A stretch of 6,087 bases of DNA from assembly GCA_002509745.1 (NCBI GenBank), contig DAWK01000181.1, forward strand, positions 1 to 6,087. The letters are read 5' to 3'. The notes under the pieces are model-generated. The model searched no databases. It was not told the DNA's origin and was given only the letters and a program-made list of their open reading frames with translations. Below are positions 4,959-6,087 of the stretch, one piece after another. The stretch comes from Methanobacteriaceae archaeon UBA349 (GTDB taxonomy: Archaea > Methanobacteriota > Methanobacteria > Methanobacteriales > Methanobacteriaceae). Numbering within the stretch: the stretch's first letter is position 1; each line of letters opens with the position of its first letter. The translations under genes and the position numbers were made by a program.

Positions 4959-5318
4959 ATGTTTTTTATTAAAATGATTAAAAAACAATGCAGCAAGGGA
5001 AACATCATCTGCCATGGCTTACCTGATAGATCACTTCATATAAAAGGCCATAAATTCCCAGTATGCGCCCGGTGCACTGGATTATACTTGGGAAGTTTTA
5101 CTATAATTGGCCTGGTATTGATTTTCAACTGGGGCTTTAATCTTAATCTCTTTATATTAGGATTTTTAATGATTTTACCCACATTTATTGATGGCCTTAC
5201 CCAGTACTTTATTTTAAGAAAAAGCAATAACACTGTAAGGTTCTTGACGGGTTTAATTGGTGGAATTGGCCTGGGCATTTTGATTACCAGTTTACGGTTC
5301 ATACTGGCTTTGGATTAA
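4959..5318 (+). CDS. DUF2085-type small membrane protein with conserved Cys/His motifs
   Basis: The protein has 119 residues if read from ATG 4959. The N-terminal part shows the DUF2085 hallmark: ICHGLPDRS (C18, H19), then a GHKFPVCARCTGLYLG block (H31, C36, C39). Three membrane segments follow at about 41-62, 65-85 and 93-115. The C-H plus CxxC set could bind metal or be redox-active; the biochemical function of the family is unknown to me. Possible starts are TTG 4953, ATG 4959 and ATG 4974, and none has a Shine-Dalgarno. The predicted transcript start near 4954 makes TTG 4953 unlikely and suits leaderless initiation at 4959 or a start at 4974 (114 residues). It is divergent from the small Cys-rich membrane protein and probably shares its promoter region. 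Confidence 0.82.
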   Translation: MFFIKMIKKQCSKGNIICHGLPDRSLHIKGHKFPVCARCTGLYLGSFTIIGLVLIFNWGFNLNLFILGFLMILPTFIDGLTQYFILRKSNNTVRFLTGLIGGIGLGILITSLRFILALD

Positions 5319-5375
5319 TAAATTCATAATTAATACAAAACCAAAAAATTAATTTAACTTATGAAAACTATTAAA

Positions 5376-5385
5376 AAATATATAA
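5376..5385 (+). promoter_or_regulatory. Probable TATA box of the flavodoxin gene
   Basis: AAATATATAA, preceded by an A-rich stretch suited to a TFB recognition element, predicts a start near 5405-5408 and a leader of about 35 bases that contains the ribosome site. No other signal was seen in 5319-5441. Confidence 0.45.
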
Positions 5386-5428
5386 TATTAAAAAATCAAA
5401 ATATAATACTATAATAATTTATTAAAAA

Positions 5429-5435
5429 GGAGTGA
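5429..5435 (+). promoter_or_regulatory. Ribosome binding site of the flavodoxin gene
   Basis: GGAGTGA is a near-consensus Shine-Dalgarno with six bases to ATG 5442. It confirms this start. Confidence 0.75.
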
Positions 5436-5441
5436 GAAAAG

Positions 5442-5903
5442 ATGGAAATTGGAATTATAGTCTATTCTAAGACGGGGAATACATACTCGGTGGCTGAAAA
5501 GCTGCAAAAAAAGTTAAAAGCAGACGGACATTCTGTAGAGTTAGGAGAAGTAAAACCAGTAGATGAAGTTAAACCAAGGGAAAATATCACCTTTGAAAAT
5601 AAACCGGAGATTGATGAGTATGATGCGGTAATATTTGGTTCTCCAGTTCATGCTTTTTCCCTTGCACCAGCCATGAAAGAATATTTAAATCAAATACAAA
5701 GCCTTGAAGGTAAAAAAGTTGCTTGTTATGTTACCAAAGGTTTACCTTTTCACAGTACAGGAGGAAAGCAGGCCATATCACAGATGACAGAAATAATTCA
5801 ATCAAAAGATGGAAATTTACTGGGAACCGATATTCTTGTTTGGAAAGGCGGTAAATTAGAAAATATTATAAAACTGGTTGATAAATTGAGTGCACTATTT
5901 TAA
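5442..5903 (+). CDS. Short-chain flavodoxin (FMN-binding electron carrier)
   Basis: This 153-residue cytoplasmic protein has the flavodoxin fold signature. Strand 1 (EIGIIVYS) runs into the FMN-phosphate loop SKTGNT (9-14, with S9, T11, N13, T14). A second strand AVIFGSPVHAF (62-72) leads into the isoalloxazine-contact loop, and KKVACYVTKG (91-100) is the central strand and third loop. The rest, with STGGKQAISQM (105-115), forms the C-terminal helices. Length fits short-chain flavodoxins. Such proteins carry one or two electrons between redox enzymes; a partner cannot be named. It may instead be one of the flavodoxin-like quinone or disulfide reductases, but no extra domain is present. It appears to be a single-gene unit with its own TATA box. 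The last 12 codons and stop are duplicated immediately downstream. Confidence 0.9.
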   Translation: MEIGIIVYSKTGNTYSVAEKLQKKLKADGHSVELGEVKPVDEVKPRENITFENKPEIDEYDAVIFGSPVHAFSLAPAMKEYLNQIQSLEGKKVACYVTKGLPFHSTGGKQAISQMTEIIQSKDGNLLGTDILVWKGGKLENIIKLVDKLSALF

Positions 5904-5956
5904 TCCTAAATTATAATTATAAAACTGGTTGATAAATTGAGTGCACTATTTTAATC
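5865..5956 (+). repeat. Perfect 41-bp direct repeat spanning the flavodoxin stop codon
   Basis: Copy 1 (5865-5905) encodes the last 12 residues of flavodoxin (IIKLVDKLSALF), the stop and two more bases. Copy 2 (5916-5956) is identical in all 41 bases, after a 10-bp spacer. The 51-bp offset keeps copy 2 in the same reading frame, but the TAA at 5901 and another at 5907 cut it off. This looks like a recent partial tandem duplication leaving an untranslated gene-tail copy, or an assembly artefact. Confidence 0.95.
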
Positions 5957-6087
5957 ATACAGATAAAAAGTTTAAAATCTTGTTTCAATTTTTAGGCTAA
6001 TTTCATCTAAATTACCCTATCAATTGTCATAATGCAATGATTTTTCAAAAGAAAAAAATATTAAAAAAATTTTTCAAATAATACTGC
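5957..6087. other. A/T-rich downstream end without a recognised gene
   Basis: I see no gene here. T-runs (such as 5987-5991) could end the flavodoxin transcript. The window stops before any new coding region can be recognised. Confidence 0.4.

Noticed and set aside
5865..5956. CRISPR-like repeat pair
   Set aside because: Only two copies with a 10-bp spacer, and the repeat is the coding end of flavodoxin.

Overview
The window (about one third G+C, very A/T-rich between genes) looks like chromosomal DNA of a methanogenic archaeon of the Methanobacteriales, probably Methanobacterium or a close relative. This rests on a DUF4013-type membrane protein, a DUF2085-type protein, an archaeal-style carboxymuconolactone decarboxylase (CMD), TTTAAATA/TATATAA boxes at archaeal promoter distances, and T-tract terminators. 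No database search was possible, so the taxon is an inference. No rRNA, convincing tRNA, CRISPR array, transposase or integrase was seen.

Layout. (1) 1-765, plus strand: the 3' part of a gene joining an EVE/PUA-like domain to a NucS/DUF91-type PD-(D/E)XK nuclease domain, open at the left edge. It is followed by two adjacent stem-loops and T-tracts. (2) 1087-2814, plus: a BcrA-like ABC ATPase and its six-helix ABC-2 permease, behind a TATA box whose predicted start site falls in a compact repeat region that could be an operator. (3) 2944-3881, plus: a 65-residue Xre-type regulator with its own TATA box, then a DUF4013 membrane protein 23 bases downstream. (4) 3978-4283, minus: a small CMD/AhpD-like protein, convergent with group 3 across a shared T/A-tract terminator. 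(5) 4284-4660: A/T-rich spacer with hairpins and a 3 x 8 bp tandem repeat, no gene seen. (6) 4661-4873, minus: a 70-residue two-helix membrane protein ending in a Cys-Cys-Cys tail, divergent from (7) 4959-5318, plus: a DUF2085-type membrane protein with a CH/CxxC cysteine set; the two appear to share one bidirectional TATA region. (8) 5442-5903, plus: a short-chain flavodoxin whose last 12 codons and stop are repeated perfectly (41 bp) just after the gene.

How the genes may work together: groups 2 and 3 form a plausible export/immunity module (ATPase, permease, regulator, accessory membrane protein). Groups 4 and 6-8 share a thiol/flavin theme (CxxC in the CMD, Cys triplet, CxxC in DUF2085, FMN flavodoxin), though separate promoters and mixed strands argue against one operon. 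The EVE-nuclease gene is the best candidate for a defence function. In three genes (1087, 2074, 4873) the Shine-Dalgarno position favours a start downstream of the longest reading frame.
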